Assembly: GCA_016342345.1 (NCBI GenBank)
Contig: JAEINO010000001.1
Location: 248,001 to 312,000 of the forward strand
Direction of reading: 5' to 3'
Length of the DNA: 64,000 nt
DNA from: Pseudodesulfovibrio sp.
GTDB lineage: Bacteria; Desulfobacterota; Desulfovibrionia; Desulfovibrionales; Desulfovibrionaceae
The notes beneath the pieces were generated by a model, which searched no databases, was not told the origin of the DNA, and saw only the letters and a list, made by a program, of their open reading frames with translations. The position numbers and the translations under genes were made by a program. The stretch's first letter is position 1; each line of letters starts with the position of its first letter. This document shows positions 35,117 to 46,122 of this stretch, piece by piece.

Positions 35117-35617
35117 TCAGACCCCGCTCAAGGCCTCCATCTCTGTATAATCAAGAAGCGAATCCATATTAAGAAGAATAAGCAAACGTTCGCCAAGCTT
35201 GCCTACACCGTCAATATATTCTGAATCCATACCGGCAACAACGGGTGGCGGGGGCTGTACCGAGTTGGCTGGAATCCGCAAGACCTCTGATACGGAATCA
35301 ACAACAAAACCGACAATAATCATGTCATTTTCGATGACGATAATACGAGTGCATTTATCGTGTTCCTTGGATTGAAGACCAAACCTGCGTCGCATATCAA
35401 CAATGGGAATGACTTTACCACGCAGATTTATGACACCTTCAATGAATTCAGGGGCACGGGGAACATTTGTAATCTCCATGGTGCGGATGATTTCCTGCAC
35501 CTGGAGGATATCAACACCAAACTCTTCCTCGCCAATGCTGAAGGTCACGAGTTGTATCAACTCCTGATCGCCTTCGGCTACTTCAATATCAGTAACGTCT
35601 TCGACATCAATGCTCAT
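35117..35617 (-). CDS. cheW: Chemotaxis adaptor CheW
   Basis: A 166-residue CheW that links chemoreceptors to CheA. The SH3-like fold starts at ELIQLVTFSIGEEEFGVDI, with EIIRTMEITNVPRAPEFIEGVINLRG and VIPIVDMRRRFGL as conserved blocks. ATG 35617 is preceded by GAGG at good spacing; an in-frame ATG ten residues upstream is less likely. A single gene with its own terminator and a possible sigma70 promoter. A proline run QPPPP sits in the second subdomain. Confidence 0.92.
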   Translation of the reverse strand: MSIDVEDVTDIEVAEGDQELIQLVTFSIGEEEFGVDILQVQEIIRTMEITNVPRAPEFIEGVINLRGKVIPIVDMRRRFGLQSKEHDKCTRIIVIENDMIIVGFVVDSVSEVLRIPANSVQPPPPVVAGMDSEYIDGVGKLGERLLILLNMDSLLDYTEMEALSGV

Positions 35618-35655
35618 TAGGTACCTCGTCGTGAATGACTCGATCATGAAAAATA

Positions 35656-35686
35656 TTTACAATTTTCAATGCATTCAACTTGTCAA
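35656..35686 (-). promoter_or_regulatory. Possible cheW promoter
   Basis: On the minus strand TTGACA (35686-35681), a 19-bp spacer, then TGTAAA (35661-35656). The spacing is long; the -35 box is perfect. Confidence 0.35.
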
Positions 35687-35852
35687 TAGAGGCCATTCTT
35701 GTCAATTGAAATATCCAGCCACATGAAATACTTGAAAAGAACAAAGCAATTACAAAACTCTGTGCATGACATTCGACTTTACAAAATACATTTTTTTCAT
35801 CAATGAATAGAATCTGTTGAACCAGTTATGATTTCAAGCTCACAAAGTGTTG

Positions 35853-35881
35853 TTGACGGTCTCAGGATAAAGGGCTAACGT
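35853..35881 (+). promoter_or_regulatory. Possible promoter of the 71-residue gene
   Basis: TTGACG at 35853-35858, a 17-bp spacer and TAACGT at 35876-35881. The -10 box is weak. Confidence 0.28.
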
Positions 35882-35949
35882 ATGTTTCACAAAGACCCTA
35901 TAGGGTTGAATTTCTTGTAATTTTTACATCACAGGACGGACCGCAGCAG

Positions 35950-36165
35950 ATGGGTCAATACGCTACTTTCAACGATCAGGGGTCCCTCGAAGAACAAGTC
36001 AAGAACTTGGCAGACGAAGAACTTTTGGACTTCTGGGAAGAAACTCAACAACTTGCCAAAATGCTGGATCAGGAAGAACAAACTGATCTTGAATACAATC
36101 CAGAATATGAGCGTGTGATCTTGCAGGAACTGCAATATCGTACCTGCTGTAAGGGCCAATTTTAA
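35950..36165 (+). CDS. Small acidic helical protein of unknown function
   Basis: A 71-residue, strongly acidic protein, mostly helical, with EEQVKNLADEELLDFWEETQQ and a CysCys near the end (RTCCKGQF). The ATG follows CAGGACGGACCGCAGCAG, a moderate ribosome site. A perfect terminator lies just downstream, which supports a real gene. I do not recognise the family. It is monocistronic between divergent cheW and convergent ugd. Confidence 0.65.
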   Translation: MGQYATFNDQGSLEEQVKNLADEELLDFWEETQQLAKMLDQEEQTDLEYNPEYERVILQELQYRTCCKGQF

Positions 36166-36186
36166 TACAGACCGTATAAAAAACTA

Positions 36187-36219
36187 AAATCCCCATCTCA
36201 TTGAGATGGGGATTTTTTT
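36187..36219. terminator. Terminator between the 71-residue gene and ugd
   Basis: A perfect 14-bp stem (36187-36200 with 36202-36215, core ATCCCCATCTCA) is followed by seven T on the plus strand. The A-rich left flank gives TTTTAGTTT on the minus strand, so it may also serve ugd. Confidence 0.9.
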
Positions 36220-36277
36220 ATACAACCAAAAGGAACCCATTCAAGGCTCCATTCCTATACACCAAATGCGTCTTCAC

Positions 36278-37615
36278 TTAAGCAACCGGCAACCTGCCAA
36301 TGCTGAAATACGCAAATCCGGCATGTCCCATGCGCTCAGGCTGGTACAGATTTCGGCCATCAAAGACCAAAGGAACTTTTAACAGGCTCTTGATCCGTTC
36401 AAAATCAGGGTCACGGAACTGATTCCAATCCGTCACCACGGCCAAGGCATCTGCGCCATCAAGAACGTCATACTGATTATCCAGAATTTCAAGATTCTCA
36501 AGATGGCCCACTTCTTCTCGGGCACGTTCGTTTGCCACAGGATCAAAAGCTTTCACCTTCATCCCAAGCGCTGTTAAATCCTTGATTATTTCAACCGAAG
36601 AGGCTTCACGAATATCATCGGTGTTTGCCTTGAAAGCGATCCCCCACAAAGCAAGCGTCTTTCCTCTGACCCCACCTTGCGGCTCAAAATAATTCTTCAC
36701 CTTTTCAGCAAGAACATGCTTCTGGGCATCATTGACCGCGTCCACAGCCTGAATCAATCGGGCCTCATAACCATTTTCCTTGGCTGTACCGATCAATGCT
36801 TTCACATCCTTTGGAAAACATGAACCACCGTAGCCAACTCCGGGATAAATAAAACTGTATCCGATGCGACTGTCGGAACCAATACCCGCACGCACCTCTG
36901 TAACATCAGCACCAACGCGTTCGCAGATATTAGCGACCTCATTGATAAAGGAAATCTTGGTTGCCAGCATGCAGTTGGCAGCATATTTGGTCATTTCGGC
37001 ACTACGCACACCCATGACGATAAGCTTTTCCCGACTGCGAGCAAACGGAGAATACAATGAACGCAAGACATTGGCAGATTTTTCGTCTTCCGTACCAACA
37101 ATCACACGATCCGGCTTCATGAAATCACTGACTGCATCGCCTTCTTTCAAAAATTCGGGATTGGAAACAACATCAAAGGGAATGACCGCATTACGCTTGC
37201 CAAGCTCTTCGGAAATAATGGATCGTACCCGGTCTGCCGTACCAACAGGAACAGTGGACTTATCCACCACTATTTTTGGCTCTGTCATCTTCTGACCGAC
37301 TTCGCGAGCCACGGCATCAACATACTTCAAATCGCAGGTACCATCATCGGCTTCCGGCGTGCCAACCGTAATGAACACAACAGTTGCAACATCCAGACCT
37401 TCGGCAAGTTGCGTTGTGAATTGAAGTCGTCCCTGTTCAATATTGCGCTTGACCAACTCCTCAAGTCCCGGTTCAAAGATGTGAACCTTGCCACTCTTCA
37501 ATGTCTCGACAACCTTGGGATTAACATCCACACAAAAGACGGTATTGCCCATTTCGGCAAAACACGCTGCAGAAACAAGCCCCACATACCCCGTACCGAC
37601 GATGCATACGTTCAT
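36278..37615 (-). CDS. ugd: UDP-glucose 6-dehydrogenase
   Basis: Oxidises UDP-glucose to UDP-glucuronate with NAD, a precursor for polysaccharides. The 445 residues start MNVCIVGTGYVGLVSAACFAE, the Rossmann NAD site. The catalytic cysteine is in GYGGSCFPKDV near residue 260, and FIYPGVG precedes it. The C-terminal UDP-binding domain has ASSVEIIKDL and VFDGRNLYQP. A single gene, with a possible promoter at 37659-37688. No other polysaccharide gene is adjacent. Confidence 0.94.
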   Translation of the reverse strand: MNVCIVGTGYVGLVSAACFAEMGNTVFCVDVNPKVVETLKSGKVHIFEPGLEELVKRNIEQGRLQFTTQLAEGLDVATVVFITVGTPEADDGTCDLKYVDAVAREVGQKMTEPKIVVDKSTVPVGTADRVRSIISEELGKRNAVIPFDVVSNPEFLKEGDAVSDFMKPDRVIVGTEDEKSANVLRSLYSPFARSREKLIVMGVRSAEMTKYAANCMLATKISFINEVANICERVGADVTEVRAGIGSDSRIGYSFIYPGVGYGGSCFPKDVKALIGTAKENGYEARLIQAVDAVNDAQKHVLAEKVKNYFEPQGGVRGKTLALWGIAFKANTDDIREASSVEIIKDLTALGMKVKAFDPVANERAREEVGHLENLEILDNQYDVLDGADALAVVTDWNQFRDPDFERIKSLLKVPLVFDGRNLYQPERMGHAGFAYFSIGRLPVA

Positions 37616-37658
37616 TAATCTATCTCCAGAAAGAGTTTCATTTTGTTTTCAGGTCAAG

Positions 37659-37688
37659 CCGATACATCTTGAGCTCTTTTCATGTCAA
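37659..37688 (-). promoter_or_regulatory. Possible ugd promoter
   Basis: On the minus strand TTGACA (37688-37683), an 18-bp spacer and TATCGG (37664-37659), about 45 bp before the ugd ATG. Confidence 0.4.
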
Positions 37689-37804
37689 TACGATCAGAAA
37701 AACAACTCCAATTGGCACAAGAGCACCCAACACGGTTGCCATTCCATTCAAGAAGGCTTAATAAATGAAGATATCATGCTATCACGCATCCGGAGGAAAC
37801 GCGA

Positions 37805-38530
37805 ATGCCCGTACTCGCAGTTAATGTTGATCATGTGGCCACTCTGAGACAAGCCAGAATGGGTATTGAACCCGAACCTGTCGCTGCCGCCTATATGGCT
37901 GAAATGGCCGGAGCAACAGGTATCACAGTCCATCTGCGCGAAGACCGCAGACACATACAGGACCGTGACGTAGAGCTGATCAGGAAGACTTGTAATACCC
38001 GTGTACATCTGGAAATGGCAGCAACAAAGGAAATGCAGGGAATCGCCCTTGGAATCGTTCCCGAATTCGTTTGTCTGGTCCCGGAAAAACGACAGGAACT
38101 GACCACCGAAGGTGGCCTGAACTGCATTGGCCGGGAAACTGAACTGGCCGAGTACCTGGCCCCACTGCACGAAAAAAAAATTCGCTCAAGCCTGTTCATC
38201 GATGCTGAACCAAAACAGATTGAAGCAGCCAGTGCAGCCGGAACCGAATTCATCGAAATTCATACAGGCCACTATGCAGATGCCAAAGAATTCACTGCAC
38301 GAAAAAAAGAACTCACCAAGATTCTTGACGGCATCAAACTCGCTCAGGACATCGGGCTCAAAGTCAATCTTGGTCACGGACTAAATTACCGGAACATCCT
38401 GGCTTTCAAGGATGTAAAAGGCATTCAGGAATATTCCATCGGTCACGCCATCATGGCCCGTGCCATTTTTAGCGGCCTTGACCGTGCCGTTCGTGACATG
38501 GTGACTCTGGTCAGAACATTTGCAGACTAA
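37805..38530 (+). CDS. pdxJ: Pyridoxine 5'-phosphate synthase
   Basis: Makes pyridoxine 5'-phosphate from deoxyxylulose 5-phosphate and amino-acetone phosphate (DXP-dependent vitamin B6 route). The 241-residue TIM barrel starts [18 protein letters not shown] and has [47 protein letters not shown] and [12 protein letters not shown]. The ATG follows GGAGGAAACGCG. It opens a seven-gene plus-strand run whose second gene is acpS, a common pdxJ-acpS pairing. Confidence 0.95.
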   Translation: MPVLAVNVDHVATLRQARMGIEPEPVAAAYMAEMAGATGITVHLREDRRHIQDRDVELIRKTCNTRVHLEMAATKEMQGIALGIVPEFVCLVPEKRQELTTEGGLNCIGRETELAEYLAPLHEKKIRSSLFIDAEPKQIEAASAAGTEFIEIHTGHYADAKEFTARKKELTKILDGIKLAQDIGLKVNLGHGLNYRNILAFKDVKGIQEYSIGHAIMARAIFSGLDRAVRDMVTLVRTFAD

Positions 38531-38675
38531 TGAGCTACTCTCACACTCCCATTTGCAACATCGCTTCAAGACACTCAACCCCTTGCACGCGAGAGTCATT
38601 CATCGATCTTGAAATCATATTGTTTGAAAAATTTGCACAAAACGACTTTTTCTACGGACTACATGGAGCAACAAC

Positions 38676-39047
38676 ATGATTAAAGGACTTGGAGTCGACC
38701 TTGCAGAGCTGGATCGCATCAGAACACTCTGGGACAAATACGGCCAAAAATTCGCTCAAAAAATTCTGACAGACCAAGAATTTGAGCAATTGCCAAAAAA
38801 GAATCCAGTCCCACGTCTGGCTGCCCTTTTTGCCGGAAAGGAAGCGGCAGTCAAAGCCCTCGGAACCGGATTCGCTGACGGAGTGCACTTCAAATGCATC
38901 GAAATACTGCATGCCAAAAACGGCAAGCCGGAAATATCCTTTCTTGATCGTGGACTTGAAAAATGCACTGCCATGGGCGTAACTTCGACTCACATATCCC
39001 TGACACACTCTCGTGACACAGCCGCAGCCACCGTAATATTGGAATGA
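38676..39047 (+). CDS. acpS: Holo-[acyl-carrier-protein] synthase
   Basis: Transfers phosphopantetheine from CoA to acyl carrier protein. The 123-residue protein has GVDLAELDRI at the N-terminus (Mg-binding aspartate) and FAGKEAAVKALG (Mg-binding glutamate and catalytic lysine), then HISLTHSRDTAAATVI. Length is usual for AcpS. The start follows ATGGAGCAACAAC. It lies 34 bp before nnr and after a 145-bp gap from pdxJ that could hold a small frame. Confidence 0.93.
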   Translation: MIKGLGVDLAELDRIRTLWDKYGQKFAQKILTDQEFEQLPKKNPVPRLAALFAGKEAAVKALGTGFADGVHFKCIEILHAKNGKPEISFLDRGLEKCTAMGVTSTHISLTHSRDTAAATVILE

Positions 39048-39080
39048 TGGACTTTGAACATCAGGCCTAGGAGAACAGCA

Positions 39081-40619
39081 ATGCTTCTGCCTCTTCCAAC
39101 TCCTGCCGAAATGGCAATCTGGGATCATGAAACCATTCATGCCATCGGCATTCCCGGCGTGACCCTCATGGAATCGGCCAGTCGTGAAGCTGTCAGAGTG
39201 CTGCTTGAAAAAGTTGGTTCCGTTACCGCCAAGGACATTTTCTGTTTTGCAGGTTCCGGAAACAATGGCGGAGATGCCTTTGCCATGGCCAGGCATCTGA
39301 TCGATCTTGGCGCAAACGTCACGATATTTCATACAAAACCCAAAAAAAAATACAAAGGCGAAGCTCGCACAAATCTGATGCTGGCTCAAAAACTGGATAT
39401 CCCTCTCAAGCATCTCGCACGAGTTGACATCAACAGTTTGTCACAACCAGACATCATACTTGACGGGTTGCTCGGCACTGGCTTCAAGGGAGAGCTCCGT
39501 CCTGACTACCTGAAACTCATCCGGGCCATCAATCGCATGGGGGACAAGGCTTTTGTCTTGTCCATTGATATCCCTTCTGGATTGGACGGACTGACTGGGA
39601 CAGTGCATCCCGAGGCCATTGTTGCCGATGCAACGGTCACCTTCCAGGCCATGAAACTCGGCCTTACCATGCCCAAGGCATCCCAAAACACAGGCGTGGT
39701 CCACGTTTGTCCCATTGGAATCCCGGAAAAAATTCAAAAAGACTATCCGGTCAAGCACTATCTCATCTCGAAGAATATCATGGCTCATATCCCGAATGCA
39801 GGACCGACCATGCACAAAGGCACTGCCGGACATGTCCTCGTGATCGGTGGCTCTCAGGGATTGACAGGAGCTCCGCACCTTACGGCACTCGGTGCTCTCC
39901 GTAGCGGAACAGGACTGGTCACAGTGGCCTGCCCTGGTGGCCTTGCTGACTCCATCAAATCAGGCTCACCGGACATAATGACACTCCCGCTGGGCACAGA
40001 AAGCGAATGGACTCCGAAGCTGGCGGGCACGATTCTGTCAGAAGCAGAACGATTTGACGCCATCGTTGTCGGTCCGGGCATGGGAAGAACAGAAAAAACA
40101 GTTGATTTTCTCAAGACCTTTATTGCAGATTGTCCATCAAACACCGTTCTGGATGCCGACGCTCTCTTTGCACTGGCTCAATTCCCAAAAGGAATTCAAA
40201 AAATTCCTCAACAAGCGGTTCTTACTCCACATCCAGGTGAAATGGCACGACTTTTAAAGATTCAATCGGCAAATATCCAAACAAACAGACTCGCAGCCGT
40301 ACAAACGTTCGTTGACAATTGTGCCGCAACACTGATTCTCAAAGGAGCCGGAACACTTGTGGCAAACCAGATAATGACCTGTCTCAGCCCATTCTCCGAA
40401 CCGAATCTGGCCGTTGGCGGTTCCGGCGATGTCCTTTCAGGCGTCATAGGCTCCCTGATGGCCCGGGGACTCTCTCCCATGCGCGCCTCCTGCCTTGGTG
40501 TCTATTGGCACGGTCTTGCAGGACACCTGCTCAAAAAAGAATTCCCGACCCGGGGCAATCTCGCTTCCGAAATCGCAAACATGCTGCCCAAGGCGGCAAT
40601 GGAGCATCGTTCATGTTGA
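39081..40619 (+). CDS. nnr: Bifunctional NAD(P)H-hydrate epimerase / ADP-dependent dehydratase
   Basis: Repairs hydrated NAD(P)H: the N-terminal YjeF_N domain (epimerase, about 1-210) has GSGNNGGDAFAMARHL, and the C-terminal ribokinase-like YjeF_C domain (about 235-512) has GHVLVIGGSQGLTGAPHL, VVGPGMGRTE and NLAVGGSGDVLSGVIG. The ATG at 39081 is preceded by AGGAG; an in-frame ATG nine codons upstream lacks one. 512 residues is the normal fused size. The stop overlaps the CBS gene start by 7 bp. Confidence 0.94.
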   Translation: MLLPLPTPAEMAIWDHETIHAIGIPGVTLMESASREAVRVLLEKVGSVTAKDIFCFAGSGNNGGDAFAMARHLIDLGANVTIFHTKPKKKYKGEARTNLMLAQKLDIPLKHLARVDINSLSQPDIILDGLLGTGFKGELRPDYLKLIRAINRMGDKAFVLSIDIPSGLDGLTGTVHPEAIVADATVTFQAMKLGLTMPKASQNTGVVHVCPIGIPEKIQKDYPVKHYLISKNIMAHIPNAGPTMHKGTAGHVLVIGGSQGLTGAPHLTALGALRSGTGLVTVACPGGLADSIKSGSPDIMTLPLGTESEWTPKLAGTILSEAERFDAIVVGPGMGRTEKTVDFLKTFIADCPSNTVLDADALFALAQFPKGIQKIPQQAVLTPHPGEMARLLKIQSANIQTNRLAAVQTFVDNCAATLILKGAGTLVANQIMTCLSPFSEPNLAVGGSGDVLSGVIGSLMARGLSPMRASCLGVYWHGLAGHLLKKEFPTRGNLASEIANMLPKAAMEHRSC

Positions 40620-41062
40620 AAGCAAAAGACATTATGACTACTGACTGTATTACCATGACTCCTGAAACTGATATTGCCACTGCAGCCAAGACCCTGATTG
40701 AAAACAAGATCAATGGTGTCCCGGTGATAGACGGAGAAAAAGTGGTTGGCGTTCTTTGCCAGGCCGACCTGATAGCCCAGCAGAAAAAAATCACCCTGCC
40801 TTCATTCTTCACTCTGCTCGACGGAGTCTTCCCCATTTCTTCCCATGAAGACCTTGAACGCGAAATGACCAAGATATCAGCCTTGAAGGTTGGCGATGCC
40901 ATGACTGCCGCTCCAACATTCATTTCACCTGAAACAGGCATCGAAGATATCGCCACCACCATGGCAAACGAGAAACTCTACACCCTGCCTGTCATTGACA
41001 ATGGCAAACTCGTAGGCGTGGTGGGCAAGGAAGATGTGCTCAAGACCCTCTTGAAGGGATGA
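40613..41062 (+). CDS. Two-CBS-domain protein
   Basis: A 149-residue protein made of a Bateman pair. CBS1 starts LKAKDIMTTDCITMTPETDI and CBS2 starts LKVGDAMTAAPTFISPETGI, each ending in the GVPVIDG or LPVIDNG strand. Such domains usually bind adenine nucleotides. A longer frame reaches back to 40319 inside nnr, but the ATG at 40613 follows TGGAGCATCGTTC and gives the natural domain start. It overlaps nnr by 7 bp, a sign of coupled translation. The regulated partner is unknown. Confidence 0.85.
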   Translation: MLKAKDIMTTDCITMTPETDIATAAKTLIENKINGVPVIDGEKVVGVLCQADLIAQQKKITLPSFFTLLDGVFPISSHEDLEREMTKISALKVGDAMTAAPTFISPETGIEDIATTMANEKLYTLPVIDNGKLVGVVGKEDVLKTLLKG

Positions 41063-41077
41063 CTACCGGACTTGGTA

Positions 41078-41566
41078 ATGCCAATACATATCCGTCTGAA
41101 AGACACTGACGAAACCATCGAACTGGGGCATATTCTGGCCAAGGCCATGGCGGAAACACTGAATCCTCCAGCTTTGCTCTTGCAAGGTGCTCTGGGATCA
41201 GGCAAAACCACTTTGGTCAGAGGTCTGGTAGAATCCCTGCCCGGCTCGGACATGGCAGAAGTTTCAAGTCCCAGCTTCAACATATTCAACCTCTATCCCA
41301 CGGTACCACCTGTGGCCCATTTCGATCTGTATCGCCTGGAAGGCATGCCACCGGATGATGCATTGTTTGAATATCTTGACGACTCCAACACACTGATCAT
41401 AGTGGAATGGATACAATTCCTGGACCGAGAAATGTGGCCTGACAATGCATTTTTTCTGGAATGGACCCCGTCAGAGGCTGGACGAAGTCTCACATTGCAT
41501 GCAATGGGAAAGACGGCTCAGAAAATAGTTGATATCCTGATAAAGCAATTGAAAAACTTCATGTAA
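41078..41566 (+). CDS. tsaE: tRNA threonylcarbamoyladenosine biosynthesis ATPase TsaE
   Basis: An essential P-loop ATPase in t6A37 tRNA modification, working with TsaB and TsaD. The Walker A is QGALGSGKTTLVRGL near residue 40; HFDLYRLE and IIVEWIQFLD are the later conserved blocks. About 162 residues, a usual size. The start is ATG 41078; a TTG two codons upstream is possible. It lies between the CBS gene and lysC. Confidence 0.93.
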   Translation: MPIHIRLKDTDETIELGHILAKAMAETLNPPALLLQGALGSGKTTLVRGLVESLPGSDMAEVSSPSFNIFNLYPTVPPVAHFDLYRLEGMPPDDALFEYLDDSNTLIIVEWIQFLDREMWPDNAFFLEWTPSEAGRSLTLHAMGKTAQKIVDILIKQLKNFM

Positions 41567-41582
41567 AAGCGGCAGAGCAAAA

Positions 41583-42820
41583 ATGAATATCGTCGTACAG
41601 AAATTCGGTGGAACATCCGTTCGCAACCTTGAATGCCAACGCCAGGTTCTGCAGAAAGTCCTTCGTCCCTACCGGGAAGGCAATAAAGTCATTGTGGTAC
41701 TTTCAGCCATGACCGGTGAAACCAACAGGCTTCTGGACCTCGCCAACGAATGGACAGACAACCCAGATCCAGCCGAAGTGGATTCCATACTCTCTACCGG
41801 GGAACAGGTTTCCTGCGCACTCTTTGCATTGCTACTCAAACAGCAAGGAATCTCTGCGCGTTCCGTTCTGGGCTTTCAGGTACCGATCCGCACGGACAGC
41901 ACCTTCGGGAAAGCCCGCATCATTGACATTGACGTTGACAATAATAAACTCACGAAAATGCTCAAAGAGCATGACATCCTGGTCGTTGCTGGTTTTCAAG
42001 GATGTGACGAAAACCAACGCGTCACCACATTGGGACGCGGTGGCTCCGACACCTCGGCAGTAGCCCTTGCAGCTGCGGTCAAAGCCGATATCTGCGAAAT
42101 TTACACAGACGTTCCGGGTGTGTTCACCACAGACCCGAACATGTGTACCGAAGCACGAAAAATCGATCGCATCGCCTATGATGAAATGCTGGAAATGGCC
42201 AGCATGGGCGCAAAAGTACTTCAGATTCGTTCCGTGGAATTTGCCAAAAAATACAATGTAACCGTTCATGTCCGCTCCACTTTTTCCAATGAGCCGGGCA
42301 CTATCGTCATGCAGGAGGATGAAACCATGGAAGCTGTTCTCGTTTCTGGTATTGCTTACGACAAGGATCAGGCCCGAATCACACTGGAACACGTCACCGA
42401 CACCCCCGGCGTATCCGCACAAATTTTCACTCCCCTGGCTGACAAGATGATTCTGGTTGACATGATCGTCCAGAACCCGAGCAAGGACGGCAAGACCGAC
42501 ATGACTTTCACAGTGCCACGCTCGGATGTGCAACAGACAATCAAGGTATTAGAAAAGCTGCAATATGAAATTGGCTTTGAAAAACTCAGCAGCAACCTCA
42601 ATGTCTCCAAGATATCGATTATCGGCGTCGGCATGCGTAACCACTCTGGAGTGGCTGCTCGGGCCTTTCAGGCGCTTGCCGATGAGAATGTCAATATCCT
42701 GATGATCAGTACGTCCGAAATCAAGGTCACTTGCCTGATCGACGACAAGTATACCGAACTGGCTGTACGCACACTTCACAAAGCCTTTCACTTAGACGAA
42801 GGCGAACCACTTGAGAAATT

Positions 42821-42824
<4 letters not shown>
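41583..42824 (+). CDS. lysC: Aspartate kinase
   Basis: Phosphorylates aspartate, the first step to lysine, threonine and methionine. The 413-residue protein begins IVVQKFGGTSV, has FQGCDENQRVTTLGRGGSDTSAVALA and TDVPGVFTTDPN in the kinase domain, and two ACT domains after about residue 260, the likely feedback site. The size fits the monofunctional class. Its last 4 bp overlap the cimA start in ATGA. Confidence 0.95.
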
Positions 42825-44425
<1,601 letters not shown>

Positions 44426-44432
44426 AACAAAT

Positions 44433-44465
44433 AAAGGCCGGACAACTCAAGTTATCCGGCCTTTT
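44433..44465. terminator. Terminator between cimA and the EAL-HDOD gene
   Basis: A 15-bp stem with one mismatch (44433-44447 with 44450-44464, core AAAGGCCGGA/TCCGGCCTTT) is followed by TT on the plus strand. It separates the convergent genes. Confidence 0.8.
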
Positions 44466-44482
44466 CCGTTAATAACGAAACT

Positions 44483-45745
44483 CTACTTTTTCATATCCGG
44501 CAATTGCTTTGCAGCCCAGCCAGCAGCCTTCATGTATTGATTGGCAGCCTGGGTCAAACATGCTCCGTATTTTCCAAGAATATCATTGGCAATGCCCCAA
44601 TTACCAACTTCCACAGCCTCGAGAAGTCTGAGCCAATCCCTGAATTCATTCAAAGTACCACACAAACCATCCTTCATTGCGTCATCCATCGGGATGCCTT
44701 CCAAAGCCTTTTTCATGGGAAAAGACAGCAAGGCATCAAGCTGGGAAAAAAGACCGAGCATAAACATGGTATTTGCCGAATGCGGAAATCCATTAATCGT
44801 TCCGGTCAACTTGCTCAGGAAACGTCCACGCTGAAGAGCCATGTAGGAAAGCTCCTCACCCTTGGGGGTGGAATCGAGATCACTCATGACCACAACCGTA
44901 GCCCAATGCCTGACTTCCTTGAGTCCGAGCAGAGCAACAGCTTGCTGGATTGACTTTATCTTGTTCTTGAGTCCAAAGGATGCCGAATTTATATATTTGA
45001 AAATTCTGTAGCTCAAAGAAACATCAGCTGCGATAATTGAGGCCAGTTCATCCATCTCGCAATCAGGATTTCCAAGCTCCCTGAGCAATTGCAATTTTGC
45101 AATGGAACTTGCCGAAAGATCCTTGTCTTCCTGAATCTGGGCAATAGCGAAAAAGGGCCCTTGGAAATACTTGAACCCAAGAGCACGGGTTCCTTCGTAT
45201 GCTTCCCAACTGGAAATATCGGTCGCAAGAAGTTCTCCCTTGAAATCCTTGTACTTGCGTCTTATTTGAACAATCTCAGGCGGAGTTTTTCCTGCCAGGG
45301 AGACCTTGATTATATCAGTATGATCAACAAATTCATTGAACATCAGGGGGTCAACGGAAGCATCAAGAGACATCATGCCACCAAAATGCTTCATAAAATC
45401 AACAAATTTCGGGCATTCGGGGGAACTCGCCGCCTGTTGGCAAACACCAAAAACACAATTCTCCCAACCGTTAGGCAACTCTTCGCTGCTCAAAAGGCTC
45501 TTCTCGGTAAGCGGGAGAAGTATTTTCTTGTCAGTTGACAGTTCGTCACCAAGACCCGACAAATTTTCCTGATAAGCAAGGATCAAACCCGACAGGGATG
45601 TTGCCTCAGTTCCATCAGAAAGCAATGGAATGGAATTGGTGAGCAACTCGTACCCCCAAACCATCTTGTCCCTGTCAAAAATTGGCTGCCTGACGATTAA
45701 AGCCTGTTCGACCTGAAAACCCGGGTCCGCCATACCTTCAGTCAT
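44483..45745 (-). CDS. Degenerate EAL + HDOD signalling protein (YuxH-like)
   Basis: A 420-residue protein. The N-terminal EAL-like domain (about 14-200) begins VRQPIFDRDKMVWGYELL; the catalytic EAL motif reads YELL and several metal ligands are missing, so c-di-GMP hydrolysis is unlikely. The C-terminal HDOD domain (about 205-400) starts LLRELGNPDCEMDELASIIAADVSLSYRI, with LLGLKEVRHWA. Such EAL-HDOD proteins act as regulators in motility and biofilm control. ATG 45745 follows AGGAGG; the frame upstream to 45970 has no ribosome site. Confidence 0.85.
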   Translation of the reverse strand: MTEGMADPGFQVEQALIVRQPIFDRDKMVWGYELLTNSIPLLSDGTEATSLSGLILAYQENLSGLGDELSTDKKILLPLTEKSLLSSEELPNGWENCVFGVCQQAASSPECPKFVDFMKHFGGMMSLDASVDPLMFNEFVDHTDIIKVSLAGKTPPEIVQIRRKYKDFKGELLATDISSWEAYEGTRALGFKYFQGPFFAIAQIQEDKDLSASSIAKLQLLRELGNPDCEMDELASIIAADVSLSYRIFKYINSASFGLKNKIKSIQQAVALLGLKEVRHWATVVVMSDLDSTPKGEELSYMALQRGRFLSKLTGTINGFPHSANTMFMLGLFSQLDALLSFPMKKALEGIPMDDAMKDGLCGTLNEFRDWLRLLEAVEVGNWGIANDILGKYGACLTQAANQYMKAAGWAAKQLPDMKK

Positions 45746-46122
45746 GGAAATCAGCCTCCTCAACGGACAAACTCTCTTTAACGACACAAATACAACAAAA
45801 AAACACTTGAACACATGCACATATACCAATAAATAAAACCTATGCACGGGTAAAGCATTATAATGCCATAATATAAAATATTGATATGTACCAGACAACT
45901 CCTCTGGTATGCACCAGATAAGCCCTCTGACATATAGACATGCTAAAAAAAGGACATGACGTCTAGCCAATAATCATATCGCTGAGCATCGAAAGGGGTA
46001 ATTACCATTTCCACGAGTCTAGAGGCGATATTGATTTACAAGTATTATACTGTTATATATTTAAAAAAATACATCGAATAAAAATTCCCTATCATGACGA
46101 TAGCACAACAGAAGTACCCAAA
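45746..46122. other. AT-rich gap before the unknown lipoprotein
   Basis: About 375 bp, visibly richer in A+T than its surroundings, between the divergent EAL-HDOD and lipoprotein genes. It has a promoter-like site at 46031-46059 but no other supported feature. Confidence 0.6.
46031..46059 (+). promoter_or_regulatory. Possible promoter of the unknown lipoprotein
   Basis: TTGATT at 46031-46036, a 17-bp spacer and TATATA at 46054-46059, 64 bp before the ATG. Confidence 0.38.

Larger units (their letters stand above)
35618..35949. other. AT-rich gap between cheW and the 71-residue gene
   Basis: About 330 bp between divergent genes. It contains promoter-like sequences for each direction (listed separately) and the short palindrome CCCTATAGGG near 35898. 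No coding sequence with a ribosome site was seen. Confidence 0.6.

Noticed and set aside
35892-35908. CCCTATAGGG palindrome as an operator
   Set aside because: Ten bases of symmetry in an AT-rich gap may be chance, and no regulator gene or second copy supports it.
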